64,000 nt of DNA, from the NCBI GenBank assembly GCA_964475985.1, contig CAYYYP010000009.1:1-64000 (forward strand), read 5' to 3'. Made by a program: the position numbers and the translations under genes. Below the pieces are notes generated by a model. That model did not search any database, was not told the origin of the DNA, and worked only from the letters and a program-made list of their open reading frames with translations. Of this stretch, positions 17,899-27,055 are shown in pieces (within the stretch, counting starts at the first letter, position 1; each line of letters begins with the position of its first letter). Origin of the DNA: CAYYYP01 sp964475985 (GTDB lineage: Bacteria; Bdellovibrionota; UBA1018; CAYHWW01).

Positions 17899-19182
17899 AT
17901 GAGCAACTCTCAACCTTCACGGCACCGGGCGGCCCTCATCAATATCGGAACGGAACTCACTAGCGGGCAGGTGCTGAACACCCATAGCGCGTGGATATCC
18001 GAACGTTTGGTGGAAAAAGGGTTTGAGGTCGTATTGCACGAAACTATCCCCGATGATCGCGCCATGATTTTGCAGGCCTTTGAACGAGCTGCCAGTGTAG
18101 CGCGGTTTATTTTCGTAACCGGCGGCCTTGGGCCTACCACCGATGATTTCACGAGGAACATCGTAGCTCAGTGGCTAGGGCATCCACTGGAGTTCAACGA
18201 AGAGGCGCTTCAACACGTCATCGCTAGGCTTTCGCAATTTGGCGTACCCTTGGTCGCAAGCCAAAGGCAGCAATGCTTTTTCCCTAAGGGTGCCCACGTG
18301 CTCCCGAACTCGCAAGGTACGGCCCATGGTTTTGTGGTGCAAAAAAATGCCAAAGTCTTGTGGGTTTTTCCTGGCGAACCGAAGGAACTGCAGGCCTTAT
18401 GGCAAGTACATATGGATGCTCAGTTAAAGGCTTTCCAGGAAGGCACCTCTAAACTTGATCTATTTACATGGAAGGTTTCTGGGAAGTCCGAAGCCGAATT
18501 TTGTGAGATTACGGAAAAAGCGTTGCTCGGCAGTTTTTTTCAGACCGGTTACCGTGCCTCCTTTCCCTACGTGGAAATCAAGGCGTGGGTACCTAGCGAT
18601 ATGATCAGCGCTGAGCGAGATTACTGGTTTTCCAATCTAGAAAAAGGGCTTGGGAAAAACCTCATTTCAAAACAGGGCCAGGATATTGCGGCAAGTTTTC
18701 TTTCAGAATGTTTACGAACCGTTTCTGGCACACCACAGTTGGAGTCAAAAATCCTGATCTTAGATATGGCTACGCGCGGAGTTTTAGCCGAACGCCTAGG
18801 CGCCCTTCTACGCAAGATTCCTGAAAATAAACAGATTCTAAAACTGGATTTACATACGGTTTACGGTGAATCCGATATTGTAAAGGACCCCTCAAATCCC
18901 TTCACCTTTTCTGAGATGGAAAAAGCATTACATCAAAAGCTTAAAACCATGGCCCAAGCACACCACGACTACCGACTTTCTTTTGCCTTGGTGGGATTTT
19001 CGGAGGATCAAGAATGGCTTTGGATTGCGGGTGGGCAAAGTCATGAGGAAGTTCTTCCCTACCGGGCGAATCGAAATGTGAGTGCGGCGTCGGGCCTTAT
19101 GATTGAAAACATTGAGGAGCGCCGGTGCAGGCTCGTAACAGAGTTTGCGTTGCGGGCCTGGAGTCAGTGGCTTAAGGCCTAA
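17899..19182 (+). CDS. cinA: CinA-like protein with degenerate C-terminal amidohydrolase domain
   Basis: The N-terminal part (about residues 10-170) is a MoCF/CinA nucleotide-binding domain with NIGTEL, GQVLNTHSAWIS and FVTGGLGPTTDD, which in CinA proteins hydrolyses ADP-ribose or NAD-derived substrates. The C-terminal part (about 250-427) occupies the place of the NMN amidohydrolase domain, but where that family has an ESCTGG nucleophile motif this protein reads DMATRG. The remaining alignment is weak, so that activity is probably lost. The length (427) is close to full-length CinA. It is cotranscribed with secA by position and convergent with the giant gene at 19192, only 9 nt away. Confidence 0.82.
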   Translation: MSNSQPSRHRAALINIGTELTSGQVLNTHSAWISERLVEKGFEVVLHETIPDDRAMILQAFERAASVARFIFVTGGLGPTTDDFTRNIVAQWLGHPLEFNEEALQHVIARLSQFGVPLVASQRQQCFFPKGAHVLPNSQGTAHGFVVQKNAKVLWVFPGEPKELQALWQVHMDAQLKAFQEGTSKLDLFTWKVSGKSEAEFCEITEKALLGSFFQTGYRASFPYVEIKAWVPSDMISAERDYWFSNLEKGLGKNLISKQGQDIAASFLSECLRTVSGTPQLESKILILDMATRGVLAERLGALLRKIPENKQILKLDLHTVYGESDIVKDPSNPFTFSEMEKALHQKLKTMAQAHHDYRLSFALVGFSEDQEWLWIAGGQSHEEVLPYRANRNVSAASGLMIENIEERRCRLVTEFALRAWSQWLKA

Positions 19183-19191
19183 TAAATTATT

Positions 19192-22100
19192 TTAGTTTGT
19201 ACGACGAGGCGAGCGATAGGGAATGGTGACAGTTTGACTTAGGGAACGCAGGATACATTCGTCATCTTGTCGTACGGGAGTTCCCGCGCCATTCGTGCCT
19301 TGGTTTTCCGGGGCGAGGTTCGCTGTAGCAGCTAGCCTTCTTGCATGTTCTTCTGGCTGATAGGCCCTCACTTGAACGAACGCTTCACGTCTTGCGTCTT
19401 CCATGGAATCGATAAAACTGGTTAAAGCATCTAGTTGTTTTGAGAATTGCAGTGCGATAGCGCGGTCTTCAAGCTCACGTGACGCCTGATGGTTCAATAC
19501 CCTTTGGCTTAAGGGTTGACGGATAGGCCTCGCCTCGACCGGAAGGGTTGAATTTTGCGCAGCCCTTGCAGCACCCATAAGGCGTTTGCGCATTTGTTTT
19601 GAAGTCTGAAGATCTTCTGCCCTTTGCCTAAGTTCCGCTACGGCTTCTCGCATGCGAATTTGCTCCCGGTGCCAATCCGCAGCCGGTAAGGGATCGTTCA
19701 GCATATTCTCCATTTGTCCGCCCAAACTTAATACCCTGTTCACGGGCGCCGCTGGATCTTGACTGCGCCTGCTTCCGTTCTGAATGTAAACCCCCATGGC
19801 TTCGGTAAGTCTTCTTCTTTGGGTGCGCACCAGGGTCAGGTTATCGTAAAGGGGTCTTGAGCGCGATAATGCTTCCCCCGGTTCGATCACCGTGTGCGCT
19901 TCAATTTCTTCCGCGGCCACGGAATGATTCACACGCGCGCGCCAGGTACGTAGAAGGTATTCTGCTGGGGATTCAGGTTCGTTACGCCTTAAACGAGTGC
20001 GTCTTTCTAGTTCGTTAAAAAAATCATTTTGATTTTCCCGGTCGCCATCCCGCGCTACGAATGCGTATTCTAAAAGATGCAGTAAATCTTTTCTTCGTTG
20101 GTGATCCGTGGGCGCGCGGCTCGGTAATTCATCTCTGCGGAATTGCCCTTTGTAACCATCACCCAATGCGGGCGTTGAATCTAAAATCAAAGCAAGCCTT
20201 CGGGCTTGGGCACCACTAAACGGCCGTTCATCAAAAACGTAAACGTAAGTTCTTGCGTGGGCTTCATCGGAGGTGAGAGCCGTATCGCCGTCTTGATTTG
20301 AAAAGGTGGGCCTAACTTCGGCGCGATACTGACCGGTTGGCCCATAATAGGAATTTACGAATTCGGTGAGCACTAGATTTTGAGCGCCACAAACGGCAAC
20401 GAATCTATGGTTCTCATTTAGTCCGTTCGCATAAGGGAGAAACGGATTGGCGGCCCACTCAGATGGTGTTGCCCTCGGAAGCATGGCCACTTGACGGTAA
20501 GAATATCGGTTTTCGTGTGCAAATCCGTCGGCGAGCTGAGATAGTCTTAAAGTGTCCCGATTGGCGGTAAAATCGTTTTGTAAACCTTCGGCAAGGACAT
20601 GAAAACCAGCTCCGTCAAGCAGGGAAACGCGATCAGAAAAACGCCTTCCCTCAAGAGTAGGATCTTCATGATGACCACGGGTGCGCAGAGCGATTTCCTG
20701 AGACTCGGGAGAGTCCGGGGGCGCATTTACATAATAGGCATCATACTGAAACCGTTCATGCCATCTGGTAACGCCTTCATTTCGTAGACGCAGGGCAACT
20801 TCATGGGTTGTTTCATCACGAACGATCTCAAAATTCTCGCCCAATCTAACCGGTCGTGCCCCTATGTCGAGCGCGCTGAGTTGAATGCGCGCGAGAATGG
20901 TTCCTTCAGGCCTAACGAGGGGAATGATGCCGTTATTATCTGGTTGTACAAATGTAGTCGTTGATACTTTTATAGAACGGTGCGGCGGATCCCATTTTTG
21001 GTTTCGCAAAATACGATAATAATCTACCGAGTCTTCGTGGAATGGACCGTTTTCATCGCTGAAAATAAATCGGCGCTCTTTTGGGCTCACCTCGAAATCG
21101 TTTTCATGAAGCCTTGTTTCATCCTGAATCTCCGAAGAAATCAGCCGTATCGGATGGTTCTGAAACTCGTCGTTATAACCTAAGTTAAAAAATCGTGGCA
21201 GTCTTGCGTGAAGATCACCCACGACTTCTAAATTGTATAGGCTATCCCCTCGCCCGTTATGCCCACTTTGCGGCGGCCCAGGATTTTGCATTGTGGGGTG
21301 CATGACTCCACCACCATGGGTGATGTCACTTCCAGAATTACTGGCTTGGTCCCCTCGGCTACGAGTCCGCCTAAATGTTGAATCATCCGACGCTGGGCTT
21401 GGCGCTTGTTGGCGACTACGGTCTCCACGTCCGGCATCGCTGGTAACTCCCCCATCTCCTTGACGTGAGTTATTCCCTACACTCGCAGAGCTTTGGCAGG
21501 AACTGCCCGAACAGCCGCTCCCACTAGACCTGCCGGAGGGAGATATTTCATCTAAGGCACCCACGACTCCCAATCCTAGGAGCGCCATCCCAAGAATTGT
21601 ATTACCTAAGCGCCGAGTTTGCCGAGAACCGTTTATGGGATGCAAAGGTTGGTTCTGCGCTACCGCTTGAGATTGCACATTACGCCAGTAATTCACATCT
21701 TCGCGGGTGATCTTTGACCAAAGAAATCTCGTAAGAAGCTTTGTTGCGTTACCCGGATCCTGAAATCTTGGTTCGTAACGATCCCTTGCCCAATGATAAT
21801 AATGCAAGAGTGGAAAACCCTGAGCGGCATTTCGATTTAGGCTTTGAAAAGCAAGGGAATGGTGCGCAAGCGCTCGATCGAACTGATGCAAAAGGACCGC
21901 CTGCCGCGAAAGAGAATCCGCGGGCGTAGGATCAAGATTTAAAAGCAGGTCCTGCTCGGATTCGTCACGAAGGGGACTAGAAAGCCTAAGCGAAACGGGA
22001 GCGCCTTCGGCATCCACGAATAGGCCATCTGCCGTAAATCTAAAACGGCTGATTTGCGTTAGGTTTACCGGTAGTCCTTCTGGTCCATTTAAAATCGTAA

Positions 22101-24042
22101 AGCCCTGGGGCTGAAGTTCGTTGTGGGCCGTGACCAAAATATTCCGCAAACGTTCTTCAATTCGTTTACGCATATCGGCGCGCCATTTGCGAAAAGCGCG
22201 TTCGGCTTCAAGATTTTTGCGCCGCTCCGTTACTCCATTTCCGGCGAGCGGATCTCCACGCCCGTTAGGTCTAGGCTCCTCTACAAACCGAAAACGTTTA
22301 CGGCTCTGCGCTTCCGCTTGCTCCCGCATGAACAGGTCCACGGGATCACTTTCGTTCACCAGCCAAGAGGACAGCTCCTCGTTAGTGCGTCTTTGAACCT
22401 CGAGCTCGGGCAGCGGTGCCATGGGCAATGCCCGTTCTTGAGTGCGCAGAAAATCTTGAAGTTCATCATGCAGAAAATGGAACGGATTCAAATCAGCTTG
22501 TGCCCGCCGAAGAGAAAGCAGACCTTGCTTTAAAAATTCTCGCCTCACCTCGGTGCCACGGGTGACGCCTGCGGCAAACTCCGGGTCGTGTCGATCACTA
22601 CTAAAAAGACCTCCGCCACGATTTATGGTGGCAAAATCCCGATCGTTGATGCCACGGAATGTTTGGGCCGCTTCTCCACCTAAGCCTAGCCTTCTGGCAT
22701 CTTCAAGGTCAGCGGACCTTGCCGGCCCCGCGAGGGTTTCAAGCTTTGGCGCCTTCGGATTATTGTCTTTGTAAAGTGCATCTGACTCGTCCCGCGGAAG
22801 AGGGTTTCGTTCGGGAGGGGGCAATTCGAAGAAGCTAGACACCCAACTAGAAAGAGGTCCTCGTAATGATTCATCAGATTCCGTTGTCATTTGCCGTCCA
22901 GAGACCGTACTGACCAAATGCAACGGCTCTGGCGATATTGTTGGATGAGTGACGTTCGGATGGTACCTTACATACCGACTAAAAATATTTCGAAACATTC
23001 CAGAATTTAATCCAAAAATTTGCGTAGATGCGATTTTTTGTAGCTCGGCCCTAAACCAACCTTCTGGAAACTCACGAATGAAATCATCAAATTGTGGATG
23101 AGCGGTGATTTGCGCGTTAAGAATTCCTACCCATCGCACTAATCCCATCCTTTGTACTTCCTCGCGGAGTTGGGGAAAGACGGCAGGATAGTTCATCCAG
23201 ATGTCATTCAAGAAGTGACTATTAATCAAAGTTGCGGCGTAGGCCCGCGCAACCAACTGCGGATCCCGCGAAAGCTGGGCGCGCATATTTGGAATCTCAT
23301 GGTTCCCGAAATGTAAGCCAGGCTCGCGGGAGCGGCTAAGAACATCGCGGGCGAAATCAGGTAAATAGGTAAACGAAGAATTTAAGAATTCAGAATTAGC
23401 TCGGCTCACCAACTCCACTGCCCGTTCCCGCAGATTTTCATTTTGCCGGTATAGGTCATTTAACCGCATCCATTCGATGGGTGAAGGAAACGCGTTTGCA
23501 AAATTCGTCTTGCCACTACTTAAAAGTTTATAAAACTTAGCGATCAGCGCCTCATCGGGCATGAGCATTGTAGAAATGATTTCCGCATGCGCGCGCGTGG
23601 CACCCGAAAATGGGCTCTCCGGAAAAACGTCATAAACAAAACCTGCTGTACGCAAGTCATCCACGGGAAGCCAAATTTCCGCTAAAGCAGGGTTTTGTTC
23701 AAAGGCCCAACGCAGGCGCTCACCCAAAAGCCGAATGGGACTGCCAACCATTCTAGTCGTAATCGAGAGCAAAAAATTTCGTAGATAAAGGTGAAGCTCC
23801 GGATCACCCCATTCCGACAAAGGAATCTGCGCGATTTGTGACTGGAAAGTAGCATCCATTTGCAAAGACTGGTTTCGGGCCAGGGCCTGGGGCCAGAGTG
23901 GATGTTGCGACCCTCCAGGTGTTGCAAAACATAGTAAGGAATTCTGCAAAAAAAGTATGAGAGCCATAGCGCCACAGAGAAACTGTTTTGCGAAGTCCCT
24001 AGCGGTAGGAATTTTTTGCCGAAACGAATGACAAGACATCAA
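19192..24042 (-). CDS. giant secreted protein (1616 aa) with transglutaminase/papain-like Cys-His-Asp domain
   Basis: A signal peptide-like N-terminus (hydrophobic ALILFLQNSLLCF) precedes about 750 mostly helical residues. One membrane-like segment follows near residues 812-830, then a Ser/Gly/Cys-rich linker, beta-rich stretches, and a domain with C1218, H1262 (in AHARTYVYVF) and D1288 (in ILDSTP). That arrangement resembles the catalytic triad of transglutaminase-like proteins (C ... HAWxEV ... DPT). The final ~200 residues are charged helices, and a CILRSL motif lies near the end. The protein encoded at 39829-45090 is a paralog over the central and C-terminal parts. The gene lies 117 nt after membrane protein B, probably in one operon. 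Enzyme activity is inferred, not shown. Confidence 0.72.
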   Translation of the reverse strand: MMSCHSFRQKIPTARDFAKQFLCGAMALILFLQNSLLCFATPGGSQHPLWPQALARNQSLQMDATFQSQIAQIPLSEWGDPELHLYLRNFLLSITTRMVGSPIRLLGERLRWAFEQNPALAEIWLPVDDLRTAGFVYDVFPESPFSGATRAHAEIISTMLMPDEALIAKFYKLLSSGKTNFANAFPSPIEWMRLNDLYRQNENLRERAVELVSRANSEFLNSSFTYLPDFARDVLSRSREPGLHFGNHEIPNMRAQLSRDPQLVARAYAATLINSHFLNDIWMNYPAVFPQLREEVQRMGLVRWVGILNAQITAHPQFDDFIREFPEGWFRAELQKIASTQIFGLNSGMFRNIFSRYVRYHPNVTHPTISPEPLHLVSTVSGRQMTTESDESLRGPLSSWVSSFFELPPPERNPLPRDESDALYKDNNPKAPKLETLAGPARSADLEDARRLGLGGEAAQTFRGINDRDFATINRGGGLFSSDRHDPEFAAGVTRGTEVRREFLKQGLLSLRRAQADLNPFHFLHDELQDFLRTQERALPMAPLPELEVQRRTNEELSSWLVNESDPVDLFMREQAEAQSRKRFRFVEEPRPNGRGDPLAGNGVTERRKNLEAERAFRKWRADMRKRIEERLRNILVTAHNELQPQGFTILNGPEGLPVNLTQISRFRFTADGLFVDAEGAPVSLRLSSPLRDESEQDLLLNLDPTPADSLSRQAVLLHQFDRALAHHSLAFQSLNRNAAQGFPLLHYYHWARDRYEPRFQDPGNATKLLTRFLWSKITREDVNYWRNVQSQAVAQNQPLHPINGSRQTRRLGNTILGMALLGLGVVGALDEISPSGRSSGSGCSGSSCQSSASVGNNSRQGDGGVTSDAGRGDRSRQQAPSPASDDSTFRRTRSRGDQASNSGSDITHGGGVMHPTMQNPGPPQSGHNGRGDSLYNLEVVGDLHARLPRFFNLGYNDEFQNHPIRLISSEIQDETRLHENDFEVSPKERRFIFSDENGPFHEDSVDYYRILRNQKWDPPHRSIKVSTTTFVQPDNNGIIPLVRPEGTILARIQLSALDIGARPVRLGENFEIVRDETTHEVALRLRNEGVTRWHERFQYDAYYVNAPPDSPESQEIALRTRGHHEDPTLEGRRFSDRVSLLDGAGFHVLAEGLQNDFTANRDTLRLSQLADGFAHENRYSYRQVAMLPRATPSEWAANPFLPYANGLNENHRFVAVCGAQNLVLTEFVNSYYGPTGQYRAEVRPTFSNQDGDTALTSDEAHARTYVYVFDERPFSGAQARRLALILDSTPALGDGYKGQFRRDELPSRAPTDHQRRKDLLHLLEYAFVARDGDRENQNDFFNELERRTRLRRNEPESPAEYLLRTWRARVNHSVAAEEIEAHTVIEPGEALSRSRPLYDNLTLVRTQRRRLTEAMGVYIQNGSRRSQDPAAPVNRVLSLGGQMENMLNDPLPAADWHREQIRMREAVAELRQRAEDLQTSKQMRKRLMGAARAAQNSTLPVEARPIRQPLSQRVLNHQASRELEDRAIALQFSKQLDALTSFIDSMEDARREAFVQVRAYQPEEHARRLAATANLAPENQGTNGAGTPVRQDDECILRSLSQTVTIPYRSPRRTN

Positions 24043-24159
24043 CCCCTAGTCGGAGAGTTTTCAAAAGTTCCGGACGGGAAAAAGGTGACCGGAATGTATC
24101 GCCGGATGCCGATTGTCAGTTGCCCGGTGCCATGCTCCGCCAGTATCCGTGCGAAAATT

Positions 24160-25356
24160 TTAATGTGATACTGGGACTAATATTTCTGCACTACTCGCGG
24201 CAGGGCTTGGCCCCACCGGCAAAACCGCGGTAGTTTCTGAAAGAGCTTCCCTGGAAAAGTTCACGGCGCGCGGATACGCTCCTTCGCTTGTAGGCCTGAA
24301 ATCCCGCAACACCGGCCTGCGCCTACGCGGTGATGGCGGTACCAATGAAATTCGTTGAGACCCCCGCTGTCTCTCCGCTCCTGCCGCCTGCGTTGCCGCC
24401 TCCGCAAGTTCATCCACGGATTCTTCAAGCACACAAAGATTTCCATCCGGCCCAATGCGAAAACGAATTTCTGGCGGCACTACGGTAGGGTTTCGGCCTC
24501 CAGCCGCATCGGCAATCCGAACTCCCGTTGACTCAACGGGCGCCGGCGCCGAAGGAGCCGGTACACCCGGCGCTGCCGAACTCACCGCTCCCGCACGTGA
24601 TCTGAAACGCCTAGCTTCTGCAGCCGTTGATCTCGCAAATCTTGCTACTCCGTTGCCGGTAGCGGAAGCTGCATTCCTAAAGGCTTGCCTTCCGCGACTT
24701 AAACCGCGCCAAAACCATCCTCGATTCCGTAAAATCTGACTTTCCATAACCCCATTGACCCACTCAGGACTATACCCAGCTGCTTGCAATGCACGCATGG
24801 TAGGAGTGTTCGCTGCATTCTGTTGAATTGCCGCTCCGTAAACATATTCGCTAGCAATGCCGATCAGCAAGCCAAAGACGCCCCATCCTAACCCCATTTC
24901 CTCCAGCCGCATGGGGAGGTTCGGTACAAGATATCCTCCGATTATAAAAAGCCCGCATGCGAGACTAATCCTTGAAGCCATCCGAAAAACTCGTATCGCT
25001 CCATTCCCTGGCACAGCCTCACGTCGCATTCCGTCCAGAAACTGCCTCAATGTATTTAATTTATCTGGAGCAAGTTCGCACGGACTGGGATTACGATAGG
25101 GAACTAGGGTGGTACCTCCGGTGCACACCGGAGTATTCATGCAGGTCTCCAGTTGCGCCAGCGCATCCGCCACATCCGCAGGTAAAACAGCAGCAGTGTC
25201 GACCGAACTTGGTGCCTGTAACTCGTTCGGTTGCACAGGTGGCCCGGAACCCGGCACATCATCATTCCCCACCGCGAGTTTCAGTTGCAACAAAATGGAC
25301 GCCACCAACGCTAAGCAAAGAATGTTTCTGAAGAGGTTTTTGAAACCAAAAAGCAT
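24160..25356 (-). CDS. two-pass membrane/periplasmic protein B, paralog of the gene at 6981-8252
   Basis: This 398-residue protein is counted from the ATG at 25356. The open frame extends to a TTG at 25464 inside a palindromic repeat, but the internal ATG gives a normal signal peptide (LFGFKNLFRN followed by a hydrophobic core). Cysteines 72, 78 and 93 surround VPYR, two hydrophobic segments lie at about 128-146 and 155-175, NRGWF follows, and the tail is Ala/Pro/Arg-rich with a final His. All these parts occur in the same order in protein A at 6981-8252. It precedes the 1616-residue giant by 117 nt, and a functional pairing is inferred. No database family is recognised. Confidence 0.75.
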   Translation of the reverse strand: MLFGFKNLFRNILCLALVASILLQLKLAVGNDDVPGSGPPVQPNELQAPSSVDTAAVLPADVADALAQLETCMNTPVCTGGTTLVPYRNPSPCELAPDKLNTLRQFLDGMRREAVPGNGAIRVFRMASRISLACGLFIIGGYLVPNLPMRLEEMGLGWGVFGLLIGIASEYVYGAAIQQNAANTPTMRALQAAGYSPEWVNGVMESQILRNRGWFWRGLSRGRQAFRNAASATGNGVARFARSTAAEARRFRSRAGAVSSAAPGVPAPSAPAPVESTGVRIADAAGGRNPTVVPPEIRFRIGPDGNLCVLEESVDELAEAATQAAGAERQRGSQRISLVPPSPRRRRPVLRDFRPTSEGAYPRAVNFSREALSETTAVLPVGPSPAASSAEILVPVSH

Positions 25357-25455
25357 AGCGCGATCCACTCCATTAAGAATATCGGAGTACAATTCGATTA
25401 CTTTAGATGAGGCCTCATCTGTCCATACCTGCCTAGTGAAGGAATGCACATAGGA

Positions 25456-25571
25456 GTACGGCAATCATAAAAATATCCCTCAAGGGGACTCACGCGTCAG
25501 GATGACGGATCCCACGCGTGTGTAGCGCACGATGCGCGTCCCCTTGAGGGATATTTTTATGATTGCCGTAC
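25456..25571. repeat. 116 bp palindromic element R1 (34 bp perfect arms around a two-hairpin core)
   Basis: The left arm 25456-25489 and right arm 25538-25571 are exact reverse complements. The 48 nt between them contain two smaller hairpins, CGTCA-gga-TGACG at 25495-25507 and GCGCA-cga-TGCGC at 25525-25537, plus CACGCGT/ACGCGTG pairing at 25491-25497 with 25514-25520. The core is closely similar to that of element R2 at 39573-39686 when read on the opposite strand, whereas the arms are unrelated to R2. It sits between the phoH stop (25653) and the start of protein B (25356). There is no T-run after the stem, so it is not a standard terminator. The rest of 25357-25652 holds no gene I can support. 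Confidence 0.9.
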
Positions 25572-25652
25572 GTCTCAGGTGAATTTGTACACCTCGGCGT
25601 CATTTGAAGTAAAATGCTGCCAAGGTGTACAGAAAGACCGCGACAATACGAC

Positions 25653-26978
25653 CTAAAGCAGATTGCTAGCAAGTTCCGAAAGCCTAGACCGCTCACCCTT
25701 AGACAAAGTAACGTGCCCCGAAATGGATTCGTCCTTAAAACGATCCACCACGTAAGCCAAACCATTGTTTGAAGAGTCAACGTAAGGATTATCAATCTGG
25801 AAACAGTCACCCGTGAGCACGATTTTGGTTCCATCACCCGCCCGCGTGATGATGGTTTTGATTTCATGGGGCGTTAAGTTCTGGGCTTCATCCACAATCA
25901 TGAACTGGTTAGGAATACTTCTTCCCCGAATATAGGTCAGAGGTTCAATATTCAAAAGCCCCTGGCTCATGAGCTCTTGGCAGCCCCTACCCGCTCCACG
26001 TTTTGGATTTTTTGTTGAAGTTGCGCCAAAAAGAAAATCAATATTATCAAAAATAGGCTGCATCCAAGGATTTAATTTCTCTTCGATATCGCCCGGTAAA
26101 AAACCAATATCTTTACCCAAGGGAAATACGGGCCTTGAGACAAGCAACCTTTGGTAAACGCCTTCGTCCACCGTTTTAGCTAGGCCAGCCGCGATGGCGA
26201 GCAAAGTTTTTCCGGTTCCGGCTTTTCCCACGAGGCTCACTAACTTGATCTCATCATTAAGCAGCATATCCATAGCAAAACTCTGTTCGGCATTCTTTGG
26301 GAAAATGCCCCAGAGGCCTTCTAGCGGTTTATAAATAGGAACAATTGAATCGATTTCCCGCTCGTAACGACCCATGGCCGTATGATTCGCATTGAGCTCG
26401 TCCCGCAAAATCACATATTCGTTGGCGAAAAACTTCCGGCCTTTTTGGTGGTGATTCACTTTTTTATGGGCGTAGAATTCATCAACGACCTGCGATGGTA
26501 CAGAAACCGTAGAAAGTCCTGAATAAAGTTCATCCGCATGAATTTCGCTAGGTTCGTAATCCTCTGCGGCAAGTCCCAACGCGTCAGCCTTCAATCGCAA
26601 ATTGATATCTTTGGTCACGAACACCAAAGGTTTTTTAGGATTGAGTTTTTGGAGGTGTAACGCGGCCGCAAGAATACGATTATCGGGTGTATCTTCCGGT
26701 AAACCAGGGGGCAAAGTTCCCGTATGGCCAAGTTCCACGGTGATGGTTCCGCCCGTGGATAATTTCACGCCCTGGGAGAGTTTTCCATTCTGCCTAAGCG
26801 AGTCCATGAGCCGGGAAAAATACCTGGCGTTCCGACCGTTCTCCGACATCTCACGCTTGAAGCGGTCCACCTCCTCCACGACCGTAATGGGGATAACGAT
26901 TTCATTGGCTCCAAGTTTATAAAGCGCCTGTGGGTCAAATAACAAAACATTGGTGTCTACAACGAAAATCTTTTTCAA
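25653..26978 (-). CDS. phoH: PhoH-family protein with N-terminal PIN domain (PhoH2)
   Basis: This 441-residue cytoplasmic protein joins a PIN ribonuclease domain (residues 1-135; acidic residues D8, D99 and D124 visible in VVDTNVLL, EDTPDNRI and VTKDIN) to a PhoH ATPase (about 215-441). The P-loop GKAGTGKT is at 251-258, and MIVDEAQNLTPHE matches the Walker B region. PhoH2 proteins are reported to be sequence-specific RNases with helicase activity. Many PhoH2 genes pair with a small antitoxin-like gene, but none is seen next to this one. Its 3' side faces palindromic element R1, and an outer membrane protein gene lies 77 nt upstream. Confidence 0.93.
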   Translation of the reverse strand: MKKIFVVDTNVLLFDPQALYKLGANEIVIPITVVEEVDRFKREMSENGRNARYFSRLMDSLRQNGKLSQGVKLSTGGTITVELGHTGTLPPGLPEDTPDNRILAAALHLQKLNPKKPLVFVTKDINLRLKADALGLAAEDYEPSEIHADELYSGLSTVSVPSQVVDEFYAHKKVNHHQKGRKFFANEYVILRDELNANHTAMGRYEREIDSIVPIYKPLEGLWGIFPKNAEQSFAMDMLLNDEIKLVSLVGKAGTGKTLLAIAAGLAKTVDEGVYQRLLVSRPVFPLGKDIGFLPGDIEEKLNPWMQPIFDNIDFLFGATSTKNPKRGAGRGCQELMSQGLLNIEPLTYIRGRSIPNQFMIVDEAQNLTPHEIKTIITRAGDGTKIVLTGDCFQIDNPYVDSSNNGLAYVVDRFKDESISGHVTLSKGERSRLSELASNLL

Positions 26979-27055
26979 AACATTCTCCCTTCACTCACAA
27001 TGCGAGTGTATCGACGGTTCTCGAAATGAGAAAGGGGGAAGTCGAAAAGATTCCG

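Noticed and set aside
24043..24159. Gap between membrane protein B and the giant gene
   Set aside because: I looked for a third copy of the palindrome core or a terminator hairpin and found neither. It looks like plain intergenic sequence.
25357..25464. Upstream extension of protein B to a TTG start
   Set aside because: The TTG lies in the R1 palindrome arm, and the extension delays the signal peptide. The ATG at 25356 fits better.
25456..25571. Interpretation of R1 as an intrinsic terminator of phoH
   Set aside because: The stem is long, but no T-run follows it, and the related R2 core is in the opposite orientation relative to the flanking genes.
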